Positions 9,012 through 17,675 are shown, counted from the stretch's first letter. The stretch is 64,000 nt of DNA from Alkalilacustris brevis (GCF_003350345.1 NZ_QNVJ01000047.1:79722-143721), one strand, 5' to 3'. The notes: a model not told the origin generated them from the sequence alone. Numbers and translations are program-made.

Positions 9012-9015
9012 GGGC

Positions 9016-9795
9016 GTGTGGCCAACCCTGCTGTTTCCGCCGCGCCGCGCGGCATGGATCTGCCGGGCTGTGCTGCCGTTTCTGGCGTTGCTGGTGCTTG
9101 GCGTGGCCCCTGCGGCGGCGCAGCAGATCAGCATCGACCTCGGGGGCGAGGTTTCGCTCTCTGCTCGTATCGTCCAGCTGGTCGCGCTGATCACCGTGAT
9201 CAGCCTCGCCCCCGGGCTGGTGATCATGATTACCTGCTTTCCGTTCATGGTGACGGTGCTGGCGATCCTGCGCCAGGCCATCGGCCTTCAGCAGTCACCG
9301 CCGAACATGCTGATTGTCAGTCTTGCGCTGTTTCTCACCTATTTCGTGATGGAGCCGGTCTTTTCCGAAGCCTGGGTGCTGGGTATCGGGCCATTGCTGG
9401 GCGGCGAGGTCGGCATCGATGCAGAGGCGGCCTTCGGGCAGGCGATCCAGCCTTTCCGCGCCTTCATGCTGGCGCGCGTCGAACCCGCCACGCTCGAGGC
9501 GATGAGCGTGCTGCGGCCGGAGCCGATCGCCGCCCTGCCGGGGGAAGAGGCACCTTTGTCGGTGCTTGTGCCATCCTTCATGCTCAGTGAACTGGCGCGC
9601 GCCTTTCAGATCGGGTTCCTGATCTTCCTGCCCTTCCTGATCATCGACCTCGTGGTTGCGGCAATCCTGATGTCGATGGGGATGATGATGGTGCCTCCGG
9701 CGATTGTTTCGCTGCCTTTCAAGCTGGCCTTCTTTGTGGTCGCGGATGGCTGGACGCTGATCGCGGGGGCGTTGGTGCGGGGCTATGCATCCTGA
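9016..9795 (+). CDS. fliP: Flagellar export gate protein FliP
   Basis: A 259-aa FliP, the core subunit of the export channel (five copies with FliQ and FliR). A cleavable signal peptide ends near residue 35 (VLGVAPAAAQQ), as is usual for FliP. The signatures RQAIGLQQSPPNMLIVSLAL, FMLSELARAFQIGFLIFLPF and ILMSMGMMMVPPAIVSLPFK identify it. The start is GTG at 9016, only 4 nt after the fliN stop, with a weak AAGGG site. fliQ and fliR do not follow, so the gate genes are split over more than one locus. Confidence 0.95.
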   Translation: MWPTLLFPPRRAAWICRAVLPFLALLVLGVAPAAAQQISIDLGGEVSLSARIVQLVALITVISLAPGLVIMITCFPFMVTVLAILRQAIGLQQSPPNMLIVSLALFLTYFVMEPVFSEAWVLGIGPLLGGEVGIDAEAAFGQAIQPFRAFMLARVEPATLEAMSVLRPEPIAALPGEEAPLSVLVPSFMLSELARAFQIGFLIFLPFLIIDLVVAAILMSMGMMMVPPAIVSLPFKLAFFVVADGWTLIAGALVRGYAS

Positions 9796-9894
9796 CCCCC
9801 TAGCCGCGCGGGCATCTGCACACGTGCTTGGCTGGTGTCAGTATGCGCCGCTTGCTTGCAGCGCCGCCGGTGCAGGGGCGGCAAGCGGGAAAAC

Positions 9895-9918
9895 CGGGCC
9901 AGGGTGCCACCCGGCCCG
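9895..9918 (+). terminator. Hairpin downstream of fliP
   Basis: CGGGCC-a-GGGTG c CACCC-GGCCCG folds into an 11-bp stem with one bulged A and a tiny loop, 100 nt after the fliP stop. There is no T tract after it, so it may be a processing or Rho-dependent end rather than an intrinsic terminator. Confidence 0.4.
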
Positions 9919-10020
9919 CAGCGGAACAGCCAATTCTTGCCAACCGCCTCCAGGCCGAACACGGTGCCACAACATGGCCACAATCTTCTGTTGCCAAGGC
10001 TACAGGCGCCCGCCCCGCAG

Positions 10021-10040
10021 ATCCTGCCCATGGGCAGGAT
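10021..10040. promoter_or_regulatory. Perfect 20-bp palindrome, candidate operator
   Basis: The 20 bases ATCCTGCCCATGGGCAGGAT are identical to their reverse complement, with no loop. The site lies 57 nt upstream of the start of the secreted coiled-coil protein gene at 10097, where a dimeric regulator could act. Apart from this palindrome and the hairpin at 9895-9918, the 301-nt interval 9796-10096 contains no convincing gene. Confidence 0.45.
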
Positions 10041-10096
10041 ACGCTGCACGAATATCGTTTTTGCGGGCGCAGTTCAGTGGTTAACGAGGAGTCGAA

Positions 10097-10846
10097 ATGT
10101 CACGTTCTCTGAAATCTCTTGTCCTTGCTGCTTCCGTCTCGGGCCTTGCTGTTGCGCCCCTGGCCATCGGCGGCGTCGTGCTGATGCCCGATGCGGTTGC
10201 GGCGCAGGGGGCCAGCGGCAATTCCGGCGACAGGGGCGCCAGTGGCGGGGATCGCGGGCGTTCGGGTGATGCGCCCGGGCGCAGCGCCGACCGTGGCGCC
10301 AGTGCAAGTGCAAACGCCGGCGGGGCATCTTCCAATGCGGGTTCCCGCGGTGCCCTTGCCTCCGAACTGCGCGGCCTCAATGCCGCCAATGCAAACCCCC
10401 AGGCCCTGGCCAATGCTGCGCCTGACAGCCAGGTGGGGCGTATTGCAACCTATCGCGAGGCCACGCTGGCCGCCCGTGAAATCAATGACGCCTATGAAGC
10501 ACTTGAGGCGGAAGTCAATGATGATATCCTCGCTATCGAGGACCAGCTTGACGAACTTCGCAGCAGCGAAGAGATTGAAGCGGATCTGCTGGCACTCGGC
10601 CCCGTCCCTGAAACCGAACCCGAAGACCCTGCAACCGCGGACGAGCGCGCGGCGCTGCAGGCCGAACTTGACGAAGTGCTTGGGCTTGAGCAGAGCATCA
10701 TCAAGCTTGACAATGATCTCGCAGAGTTGGGGCGAGAGCGACTGGCGCGGATTGAATCGGCCGATGCCGCGCTGCTGGCCGCCAGCGGCGGGCGGGAACT
10801 GTCGCCCGAGGCGATTGAAGAACTGCACCGCCTTCTGGGGTTGTGA
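10097..10846 (+). CDS. Secreted coiled-coil protein of unknown function
   Basis: A 249-aa protein starting at an ATG with a GAGGAG ribosome site. The signal peptide ends at about residue 36 (MPDAVAAQG). Residues 37-85 are a low-complexity Gly/Ser/Ala/Arg segment (GASGNSGDRGASGGDRGRSG). Then comes a short conserved-looking motif, ELRGLNAANANPQALANAAP followed by DSQVGRIATYREA. The remainder is an acidic helical region with likely coiled coils. The motif occurs in secreted hypothetical proteins of Rhodobacterales, but I know no function for it. It is a single-gene unit, closed by the hairpin at 10921. Confidence 0.8.
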   Translation: MSRSLKSLVLAASVSGLAVAPLAIGGVVLMPDAVAAQGASGNSGDRGASGGDRGRSGDAPGRSADRGASASANAGGASSNAGSRGALASELRGLNAANANPQALANAAPDSQVGRIATYREATLAAREINDAYEALEAEVNDDILAIEDQLDELRSSEEIEADLLALGPVPETEPEDPATADERAALQAELDEVLGLEQSIIKLDNDLAELGRERLARIESADAALLAASGGRELSPEAIEELHRLLGL

Positions 10847-10920
10847 TGCGCGCCGCGCAGTTGCTTGCCCGTAACCGGACAGACCTGCGCGTCAGCGCTC
10901 TGCCAGTGGTGATATAGGCA

Positions 10921-10941
10921 GCGGGCCGCGTCGCGGCCCGC
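10921..10941. terminator. Bidirectional hairpin between convergent genes
   Basis: GCGGGCCGC GTC GCGGCCCGC is a perfect 9-bp stem with a 3-nt loop. It ends 1 nt before the stop codon of the minus-strand symporter gene and lies 74 nt after the stop of the plus-strand gene at 10846, so it can serve both. No long T tract is present. Confidence 0.55.
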
Positions 10942-10942
10942 T

Positions 10943-12457
10943 TCAGAAGCTGATCCCGAAGACCCAGCCGCCCAGCAGGATGAAGGCGCCAAAGGACACG
11001 GCGATTGCAAGAATGTTCAGCAGGAATCCCGCGCGTACCATGTCCGAAAGCTGCATCCTGTCATAGGCAAAGACGATGGCGTTGGGCGGGGTGGCTACCG
11101 GCATCATGAAGGCCATCGAGGCCCCCAGCGCCACCGGCACGGTCAGCGCCAGGACATCCATTTCCATCCCCAGGGCCACTGCGCCGAGGATCGGCAGAAA
11201 CGTCGCCGTGGAGGCGGTGTTGGAGGTGATCTCGGTCATGTAGACGATTGCCACAAGCACCGCGAGGACCAGGATCAATGTGCCAACGCTGATCCCGCCC
11301 ACGGCTTCGCCGATCCATTGCGCCAGCCCCGAGGTGTTGAAACCCCCCGCAAGGGCCAGCCCGCCGCCGAACAGGATAAGGATGCCCCAGGGCACGTCGT
11401 GCGTGGCTTCCCAGTCAAGCGCGAAGATGCGCCCCCCGTCCGTGGTGATGGGCACGGCGAACAGTACCATTGCCGCGGCGATGGCAATCATCGCGTCATC
11501 CAGCGCCAGCCCGGTGACAAGGGTGATCGGCTCGCGCAGGATCCAGGCCGTGGCGGTCAGCCCGAAGACGATTGCGACCCAGCGCTCGGCCGGCCCCATG
11601 CGGCCCAGGGCCTGCACCTCGTTGCGCAGGGCGCCGCCGGTGCCTGCGATATTGATCGCATGCGAGCGAAACAGCACACGGGTCAGCAGCAGCCACGCCA
11701 GGGGGAGCATGATCACGGTAATCGGCAGCCCGATCATCATCCAGCGGGCAAAGGATATCTCGATGCCGTAATTCTCCAGGACGAAACTGGCCAGAAGCGC
11801 ATTGGGAGGCGTGCCGATCAGCGTGGCGACCCCGCCGATCGAGGCGCTGTAAGCGATCGAGAGCATCAGTGCGACGCCAAAGCCCCGCAACAGCACGCTA
11901 TCTTCCGTCTTTTGCCCGACGAAGGCGATGACCGACAGCGCCACCGCATACATCATGATCGCCGTCGCGGTGTTGGATATCCACATCGACAGGAAGGCCG
12001 TGGCCACCATGAATCCCAGCACGATCCGGTCGGGCGTGGTGCCCATCACCCAGACGATGCGCAATGCGATGCGCCGGTGCAACCCGACGCGCTGCATCGC
12101 CGCCGCCAGCAGGAAGCCGCCCAGAAAGAGGAAAATCAGCGGGTTTGCGTAACTCGAGGCCGTTCCGCCCATGTCGCGCACATCGAGCACCGGCATCAGT
12201 ACCAGCGGCAAAAGCGCCGTGGCCGGGATCGGCACGGCCTCGCTCAGCCACCAGATGACCATCCAGCAGGTGATCGCCACCATGCGCCAGGCGGTGCCGG
12301 ACATGCCCTCGGGCGCGGGCAGGGTCAGCAGGATCACGGCCACCGCAGGCCCCAGAAAAATCCCGACGAGGCGCCGCCTGGGCAGTGGTTTCGGCGCAAG
12401 TGGATCATTCCCGTTCGGCGCGGCAGCGCAGTCTTGCGATGGCGGGGTCTGGGGCAT
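10943..12457 (-). CDS. DASS/SLC13-family sodium:anion symporter
   Basis: A 504-aa membrane protein of the divalent anion:sodium symporter family, which imports dicarboxylates (succinate, malate), citrate or sulfate with Na+. Both diagnostic SNT repeats are present: SNTATAIMMYAV in the first half and TEITSNTASTATFLPI in the second, with the matching re-entrant motifs GTPPNALLASF and VATPPNAIVFAY. About eleven hydrophobic segments are visible. Length is typical. The substrate cannot be read from the sequence. It is transcribed away from the hpaH-hpaI pair, which may indicate that the anion is an intermediate or product of that pathway; this is inference. Confidence 0.9.
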   Translation of the reverse strand: MPQTPPSQDCAAAPNGNDPLAPKPLPRRRLVGIFLGPAVAVILLTLPAPEGMSGTAWRMVAITCWMVIWWLSEAVPIPATALLPLVLMPVLDVRDMGGTASSYANPLIFLFLGGFLLAAAMQRVGLHRRIALRIVWVMGTTPDRIVLGFMVATAFLSMWISNTATAIMMYAVALSVIAFVGQKTEDSVLLRGFGVALMLSIAYSASIGGVATLIGTPPNALLASFVLENYGIEISFARWMMIGLPITVIMLPLAWLLLTRVLFRSHAINIAGTGGALRNEVQALGRMGPAERWVAIVFGLTATAWILREPITLVTGLALDDAMIAIAAAMVLFAVPITTDGGRIFALDWEATHDVPWGILILFGGGLALAGGFNTSGLAQWIGEAVGGISVGTLILVLAVLVAIVYMTEITSNTASTATFLPILGAVALGMEMDVLALTVPVALGASMAFMMPVATPPNAIVFAYDRMQLSDMVRAGFLLNILAIAVSFGAFILLGGWVFGISF

Positions 12458-12797
12458 GGGCTATCCGTTCGCGGCCTTGGGCGGGGCGGCGTGGATTCTG
12501 CCGCTGACCCGTGCCTACCAGATGCCCCTTGCAAGGCAAGATCCTGCGGTGCCACCCGTGGGCGACATGGTGGACCCGCTCTCGCTTGTCGCGGTATGAC
12601 TTTCGGGACTTGCATGATCTCGATGAACTGGTCGCAAATGAAAATCGCCGCCTCCATACGACAGATGCGTGCCAGTGTGGCGATGGTCGTGCCGCATTTT
12701 CGTGAACGGTCCGCGCCGGAACGGACGCGCGATGAATGAACACCCCTTGTGCCAGAGCGCCACGGCGCGCGGCGCCCCCAGACCTGAGGAGACCTGA
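12458..12797. other. Intergenic region between symporter and hpaH
   Basis: These 340 nt separate divergent genes and should hold both promoters. I see an AGGAG ribosome site at the right end for hpaH, but no clear -35/-10 pair, operator or convincing reading frame. Frames open on the minus strand here are biased in composition and do not look like a known protein. Confidence 0.5.
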
Positions 12798-13580
12798 ATG
12801 CTGAGTGAAGAGCAAAGGCAGCGCGCCAAAGAGTCGCTGCTTGAAAGCCACCGGACCAAGGTGCAGGGGCAACGCCCGTCGGAAATGTTCCCCGAGATCG
12901 AGATCGCCGATTCCTACGCGATTTCATCGGGCGTGGCGCAAGCGCTGGTCGCGCAGGGCGCGCGCATCATCGGCCACAAGGTGGGGCTGACATCGAAGGC
13001 GATGCAGGCGGCTTCCAAGATAGACGAGCCGGATTACGGCTATCTCTTCGACACGCTGCTTCTGAACGACGGTGCGAAGGTGCGCTTCGAGGATTTTTGC
13101 GTCCCGCGTGTGGAGCCGGAACTGACCTTCATCCTGAAAGAGCCGCTCAAGGGGCCAGATGTGGGGCTGGTCGATGTGCTGCGGGCCACTGAATATGTCG
13201 TGCCGTCGATCGAGATCATCGATGCCCGCGTGACCGAGCCGCGACGTATCTATGACACCGTGGCCGACAACGGCGCGGCGGCGGGTATCATCCTGGGAGG
13301 TCGGCCGGTGCGGCCCGACGATGTGGACCTGCGCTGGGTCGGAGCCATCTTTCACCGCAATTCCGAGATCGAGGAGACCGGCATCGCTGCCGGCGTTCTT
13401 GGCCATCCAGCCATGGCGGTGGCGTGGCTGGCCAACAAGCTTGCGCCCTTCGGCACGACGCTGGAGCCGGGTCACATGGTGCTGTCGGGCAGTTTCACGC
13501 GGCCCGTATGGGCCGCAAAGGGCGACACGCTGAATGCGGATTTCGGCCTGCTCGGCTCGGTCTCGGTGCAGTTCACATGA
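12798..13580 (+). CDS. hpaH: 2-oxo-hept-4-ene-1,7-dioate hydratase-type enzyme (HpaH/MhpD family)
   Basis: A 260-aa hydratase of the fumarylacetoacetase superfamily. It adds water to 2-oxo-alkenoates formed after meta-cleavage of aromatic rings. Metal-binding acids sit where MhpD/HpaH enzymes have them: E106 and E108 (VEPELTFIL) and E139 (PSIEIIDAR). The substrate-pocket elements GHKVGLTS and [11 protein letters not shown] are also present. The start ATG has an AGGAG site. It overlaps hpaI by 4 nt (ATGA), which supports the homoprotocatechuate-type assignment over MhpD or XylJ. The ring-cleavage steps are not encoded nearby. Confidence 0.85.
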   Translation: MLSEEQRQRAKESLLESHRTKVQGQRPSEMFPEIEIADSYAISSGVAQALVAQGARIIGHKVGLTSKAMQAASKIDEPDYGYLFDTLLLNDGAKVRFEDFCVPRVEPELTFILKEPLKGPDVGLVDVLRATEYVVPSIEIIDARVTEPRRIYDTVADNGAAAGIILGGRPVRPDDVDLRWVGAIFHRNSEIEETGIAAGVLGHPAMAVAWLANKLAPFGTTLEPGHMVLSGSFTRPVWAAKGDTLNADFGLLGSVSVQFT

Positions 13581-14350
13581 GTGTCGCGGCCCCGAAGAAT
13601 GCCTTCAAGCGGCGGTTGCTGGCCGGCGAGGTGCAATTTGGCCTGTGGATGAGCCTTGCAAGTCCGGTGACATCAGAGGCGCTGTCGCTGGTCGGGTTCG
13701 ACTGGCTGGCGTTCGATGCCGAACACGCGCCGGTCGAGATTTCCGAACTGCAAGGCCTCTTGCAGGCCGCAGCGGTGGGAGGCTCGGCTTGCGTGGTGCG
13801 GCCCGCATGGAATGACAAGGTGCTTATCAAGCGTGTGCTCGATATCGGTGCGCAGACCGTGCTTGTGCCCTTCGTGCAAGACGCATCCGAGGCTGAAGCT
13901 GCAGTTGCCGCCACGCGCTACCCGCCCGAGGGGGTCCGGGGTGTGGCAGGGTCCACCCGCGCCAGCCGCTATGGCCAGGCCCCCGATTATTTCGCCACGG
14001 CCAATGCCGAAACCTGCCTGCTCGTGCAGCTTGAAACCAGCGATGCGCTTGACCGGTTGGAAGAGATCGCCGCGGTTCCCGGCGTGGACGGGGTTTTTGT
14101 CGGACCGTCGGATCTGGCGGCCTCAATGGGGTATCTGGGCAATCCGGCGGCTGAGCCCGTGCAGGCCGCGCTGCGCGATGCCGCCAGGCGCATCACCGCC
14201 AGCGGCAGGGCGCCTGGTATCCTGGCGACCAATGCCGGCGACGCGTTGCGGTATCGCGACTGGGGGTATCGTTTCATCGCGGCCTCGGTCGATGTGGGGC
14301 TTCTGGTACAGGCCGCACAGAAGACACTGGCGGTGCTGCGCGAGGGCTAG
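13577..14350 (+). CDS. hpaI: 4-hydroxy-2-oxoheptanedioate aldolase family (HpaI/HpcH)
   Basis: A 257-aa class II pyruvate aldolase of the HpaI family, which splits 4-hydroxy-2-oxoheptane-1,7-dioate into pyruvate and succinate semialdehyde. The divalent-metal ligands and catalytic residues known from E. coli HpaI are conserved with an offset of 4-5 residues: H50 (FDAEHAPVEI), R75 (VVRPAWND), E153 (QLETSDAL) and D179 (FVGPSDLAASMG). The start overlaps the hpaH stop. The family is promiscuous, so a different 4-hydroxy-2-oxo acid may be the true substrate. An inverted repeat follows directly after the stop. Confidence 0.88.
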   Translation: MSVAAPKNAFKRRLLAGEVQFGLWMSLASPVTSEALSLVGFDWLAFDAEHAPVEISELQGLLQAAAVGGSACVVRPAWNDKVLIKRVLDIGAQTVLVPFVQDASEAEAAVAATRYPPEGVRGVAGSTRASRYGQAPDYFATANAETCLLVQLETSDALDRLEEIAAVPGVDGVFVGPSDLAASMGYLGNPAAEPVQAALRDAARRITASGRAPGILATNAGDALRYRDWGYRFIAASVDVGLLVQAAQKTLAVLREG

Positions 14351-14351
14351 T

Positions 14352-14395
14352 GCAACTCCAGAAGAAGCTGCCGGGCTTTTTCGGTCTGGAGTTGC
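14352..14395. terminator. 11-bp inverted repeat directly after hpaI
   Basis: GCAACTCCAGA (14352-14362) pairs perfectly with TCTGGAGTTGC (14385-14395) around a 22-nt loop. The left arm begins 2 nt after the hpaI stop codon. It is most likely a transcription end or mRNA-protecting hairpin for the hpaHI transcript; there is no T tract after it. Confidence 0.5.
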
Positions 14396-14476
14396 GCAAT
14401 ATCCAGGGTCTACAGCTTTGCGGCTGTTTCGATGAGGAGCCGAATTGCGGTAGACGCCGGGCCTCCGGCCTGCGCT

Positions 14477-17017
14477 TTATCCGCCCTGCGGGGCGGGGTG
14501 TGGGTCAGCAGCTTCGATCCGGGCCTTGATGTCTCCGGGCTTCACCCCTTGGGCTTCGGCATTCTTCATCACAAGATCGCGCAGTTCGGGCAGGCGATGA
14601 AGCAGGCGCAGAAAGCGCGCCTCGTCAAGCCTGAGCAGCGTGCAATGGGTGATGGCCCGCACCTGCCCGCGGCGCATCCGCTTGCCCGCCAGCATCGAGA
14701 TTTCGCCGAACATTTCGCCACTGCCCAGGCGTTCCTTCTGCCCGCCCACTTCGCGTTCGACCGCGCCCGAGGCGATGAAAAAGACCGAGCGGACCTGTGT
14801 CCCGCGGCGGATTATGATTTCACCAGGTTCCGCAAAGATCGTCACCAGCGCCCGCGCAAGCCGGCGTTTCTGACGCGTTGAAAGCCCTTTGAACAGACCG
14901 AACCTGTCAACCATTTCGCGTTTGTGCAGGGCAAGATCCAGGCGTGGCCGCGTGTCGACCTGTTGCCGGCGTTGGACCAGTTTCCGCTGCAGGCTCTGAA
15001 ACAGGTCGGGGCCGATCAGGCCGTCATCGAAACTGTTGAAGATCTCTCGTTCCTCCAGCCGCAGCACGGCCTTGCGCAGAAAGCCGCGCTCGAGCTGTTC
15101 AGCATAGCCGGGATATTGCAATTGCAGCCCGGCGATCTCGCGGTCGAGTTCCTCGATCCGGCGGTTGAGCACGCCATGCAGCAGTTCGGCCACGCGGCGG
15201 CCATGAATGCGCAGGATCTTGCTGTCAACGAATTCATGCAGGTCGCGCAGGATCATCCGCGTGATCAGCAGAACTTCGAAGCGGGTGGCGACGATGAAGG
15301 CCAGCGGGCGCGATATCTGCAGATAGCGGTGCAGCCAGTAGGCGATGCGATGCCCCCAGCCATAGGCGATGTTCTTGCGCGCGGTGGCAAGATAGGCGCT
15401 GCGCCCCCCGGCACGCGTGGCCTCGATCAGCCGCGCGACATCGTTGAGCATCTGCTCGACCAGCGCGGTCGAGATCGTGCGCTCGCGAAATCCTTCCAGG
15501 ATCATTTCACGCTCGCGCCCGGCCAGGGTGATCAGCCCCAGGGTGAGGCGGTCGCGATCCAGAATTTCCTGCGCCTTTTCGGCGTCTTTCACCGCGCCTT
15601 CGAGCCTTCGCCCGAAAAGCTTTGCCTCCGAGCGAACGATCTCGTGTGTCAGCTGGTGGCGCCGGGCGGTTTCCGCCACCTCTTCGCGTACGGTTTGCAG
15701 GGCTACTGCGAGAACCTGATTTTGCAGCGCCGCCTCGATCGGAGGCAGCCTGTCCAGCCCCAGCCGGCGGATCACCGGCCTGAGCGTCGTGCCTTGCACC
15801 AGCAGGGTGAACAGGGTGAAACCCGTGGCCAGCACCGCCACCATTCGTTGTGCCTCTTCGGGGATGCGGGGGTTTTCAGTCACGGCCAGCGCAAGAGCCA
15901 GCGTCACTGCCCCGCGCAGCCCGCCCCAGAGGATGACAAAGCGGAAGGCCGGGCTTATCGGCGGCGATACATGCAGGCGGCCAAGCAGCGGCATGAGGCC
16001 GAAAAGCGTCAGCGCCCGCGCGACGGTGGCCGCGACGATCACCACCACCAGAAGGCCCAGATCGGCCCATGTCACATCGACCAGCAGGCGCGGCACCAGA
16101 ATTGCCGCAAGAATGAAGATCAGCGACCCGGCCCAGTGCGACAGCAGTTCCCACGTGTCGCGCAGATAGGTCCAGTGATTGGGCGGAAGCCGCGCCGGTC
16201 CGGTCAGGTTCAGCGTCATTCCCGCTGCAACAACCGCCACCACCCCGGACACTGAAAGCAGCTGCTCAGCCGTGATATATGTGACATAGGGCAGCGCGAT
16301 GCTGATCGAGACCTGCGCAAGCCGGTAGTTGCGGAGCCATTCCATCACCACCACCAGCCCGCGGGCGAGCAGATACCCGGCCAGAGCGCCGTAAGCCAGT
16401 TGCAGGATGAAGCTGCGCCACTGATCCGAAAGGGCAGGATCTGTCGCGAAGGGCAGCGCCAGTGCGGCAAACAGACCGAACAGCGCGATCGCGGCGGCAT
16501 CGTTGAGCAGGCTTTCCCCTTCAATCAGCCGGGTCAACCGCCGCGGCGCCCCGATCTCGCGGAAGATGCTGACCACCGCCGAAGGGTCGGTGGTGGCCAC
16601 GATTGCTCCGACCAGCAGGCAAACCACAAGCGGCTGGCCGGCAAAGGGAAACAGCGCATACCCGATGGTGAAGGTGGCGATCACCACCGCCAGAACCGCC
16701 AGCACGAGGATGGGCACCCAATCGTCGAGCATCCGCCGAAGGTTCAGCGTCAGCGCAACCTGGAACAGAAGTGTCGGCAAGAAGACATACAGAAACACCT
16801 GACTGCTGATCGGGAAATCCAGTATTGAACGCGCAAGCGGGTCAAGCGCGTCGGTCAGTTCGGTGCGCAGCAGATAGCCGGCCCCGGCGCCAATGATGAT
16901 TCCTACGATGGCCAGCAACACCGAAAAAGGCAGGCGCAATCGCTCGGCCAGGGGTTGGCCGACGCCAATCAGGATGAACAGCGTTGCCAGAACGCTGAGG
17001 AAGACGACAAGATCCAT
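14477..17017 (-). CDS. CPA1-type cation:proton antiporter with C-terminal cyclic-nucleotide-binding domain
   Basis: An 847-aa protein from the ATG at 17017 (a TTG 84 nt upstream could extend it, without a ribosome site). Residues 1-420 form a NhaP/NHE-like exchanger with about 12 membrane segments, the TTDPSAV unwound motif and the ion-binding ESLLNDAAAIALFG. Residues 430-710 are a long cytosolic helical part. Residues about 715-830 form a cyclic-nucleotide-binding domain (LFKGLSTRQKRRLARAL, AEPGEIIIRRG, then FGEISMLAGKRMRRGQVRA as the phosphate cassette). The architecture implies Na+ or K+/H+ exchange gated by a cyclic nucleotide. The cassette departs from the classical FGELALL..RAA, so binding of cAMP or cGMP is not certain. 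Confidence 0.9.
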   Translation of the reverse strand: MDLVVFLSVLATLFILIGVGQPLAERLRLPFSVLLAIVGIIIGAGAGYLLRTELTDALDPLARSILDFPISSQVFLYVFLPTLLFQVALTLNLRRMLDDWVPILVLAVLAVVIATFTIGYALFPFAGQPLVVCLLVGAIVATTDPSAVVSIFREIGAPRRLTRLIEGESLLNDAAAIALFGLFAALALPFATDPALSDQWRSFILQLAYGALAGYLLARGLVVVMEWLRNYRLAQVSISIALPYVTYITAEQLLSVSGVVAVVAAGMTLNLTGPARLPPNHWTYLRDTWELLSHWAGSLIFILAAILVPRLLVDVTWADLGLLVVVIVAATVARALTLFGLMPLLGRLHVSPPISPAFRFVILWGGLRGAVTLALALAVTENPRIPEEAQRMVAVLATGFTLFTLLVQGTTLRPVIRRLGLDRLPPIEAALQNQVLAVALQTVREEVAETARRHQLTHEIVRSEAKLFGRRLEGAVKDAEKAQEILDRDRLTLGLITLAGREREMILEGFRERTISTALVEQMLNDVARLIEATRAGGRSAYLATARKNIAYGWGHRIAYWLHRYLQISRPLAFIVATRFEVLLITRMILRDLHEFVDSKILRIHGRRVAELLHGVLNRRIEELDREIAGLQLQYPGYAEQLERGFLRKAVLRLEEREIFNSFDDGLIGPDLFQSLQRKLVQRRQQVDTRPRLDLALHKREMVDRFGLFKGLSTRQKRRLARALVTIFAEPGEIIIRRGTQVRSVFFIASGAVEREVGGQKERLGSGEMFGEISMLAGKRMRRGQVRAITHCTLLRLDEARFLRLLHRLPELRDLVMKNAEAQGVKPGDIKARIEAADPHPAPQGG

Positions 17018-17151
17018 CCGCGGCAGCCCGGGAAAGGTAATTCTTACAGCAAATCCGATAGTTGCAGCCACCAGGCCAAAGCGCAACTTGAAACCGGGCA
17101 AGTCTGCATATGAGCAGGGGTGCCGCGGGACGCCGCCGCCAGTTTTCAGAC

Positions 17152-17180
17152 TTGACGCGCCCGCGCCGCTCGCTTACCTA
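17152..17180 (+). promoter_or_regulatory. Sigma-70 promoter of tRNA-Met
   Basis: TTGACG (17152-17157) and TACCTA (17175-17180) are separated by 17 bp. Transcription should begin about 5-6 nt before the tRNA 5' end at 17192. This is a typical short-leader tRNA promoter. Confidence 0.75.
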
Positions 17181-17191
17181 GCCGCCACCGT

Positions 17192-17268
17192 GGCGGAGTA
17201 GCTCAGTTGGTTAGAGCAGCGGAATCATAATCCGCGTGTCGGGGGTTCAAGTCCCTCCTCCGCTACCA
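17192..17268 (+). tRNA. tRNA-Met (CAU), elongator type
   Basis: The 77 nt fold into a full cloverleaf: acceptor GGCGGAG/CTCCGCT (one G-U pair at the end), D arm GCTC/GAGC with loop AGTTGGTTA, anticodon stem GCGGA/TCCGC with loop ATCATAA (anticodon CAT), T arm with TTCAAGT, discriminator A and encoded CCA. The D loop and overall layout match elongator tRNA-Met rather than the initiator (which has a 1-72 mismatch and GGG/CCC anticodon stem) or tRNA-Ile2. The CAT anticodon leaves a small chance of tRNA-Ile (lysidine). Confidence 0.9.
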
Positions 17269-17449
17269 TAAAATTCAGGACATCGATAGGAAAGCAAAGG
17301 GATTTGACGAGTACGATTCCGTCTATCCCGCCGGTTTTCCCTCCCGCGCCACAGGCTACGCGCTCATTCCCATCCTTCCAGCGGCACCCGCCGTTGGATC
17401 GTTCGGGATGGCAGAATTTTCCATGTCGAAAGATATATAGACCCTCTGG

Positions 17450-17520
17450 TGACGACGGCGGCTGACCATACTTCCTTACGGTCCCTATAGACCGCGCAGT
17501 ATGCGATCCAGCCGTCGTCA
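17450..17520. repeat. 71-nt imperfect palindrome between tRNA-Met and transposase stub
   Basis: Nested inverted repeats are arranged around one centre: TGACGACGGC (17450-17459) with GCCGTCGTCA (17511-17520), CATACT (17466-17471) with AGTATG (17498-17503), and GGTC with GACC around CCTATA. The arms are near-symmetric. It may be a miniature mobile element or the end of a lost insertion. The interval 17269-17684 holds this repeat and the 38-codon transposase stub at 17559-17675; nothing else recognisable is seen in it. Confidence 0.6.
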
Positions 17521-17558
17521 CTGCCCGCCAAAATGGGGTGGCGGCCAGTGGCTCCTTC

Positions 17559-17675
17559 ATGCCTCAGGAACCGATTTCCAAGGAACTTCTGTACGAACTT
17601 CTGAAGGGCTGCGAGCGGCCTGAGGATCTGCTTGGCGACGCCATGAAGGAGCTGAATTCGTCCACTGCGTTTTGA
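17559..17675 (+). pseudogene. N-terminal stub of an IS256-family transposase
   Basis: A 38-codon frame with the pattern SKELLYELLKGCERPEDLLG. This matches the N-terminal ELLxxLLxxCxxPEDLxG block of IS256 (Mutator-like) transposases. After that block the similarity stops (DAMKELNSSTAF then TGA), and nothing of the roughly 350-residue catalytic DDE part remains. The gene is a remnant, 290 nt after tRNA-Met. It marks a former insertion or island boundary. Confidence 0.65.

Noticed and set aside
12405..12872. Minus-strand frames in the symporter-hpaH intergenic region
   Set aside because: Composition is Arg/Ser/His rich as in shadow frames, they overlap the real hpaH start, and no domain is seen.
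17225..17560. Minus-strand frame of 111 codons ending in AEEGLEPPTRGL
   Set aside because: The C-terminal part is the antisense of the tRNA-Met 3' half, a well-known false protein; the rest has no protein-like pattern.
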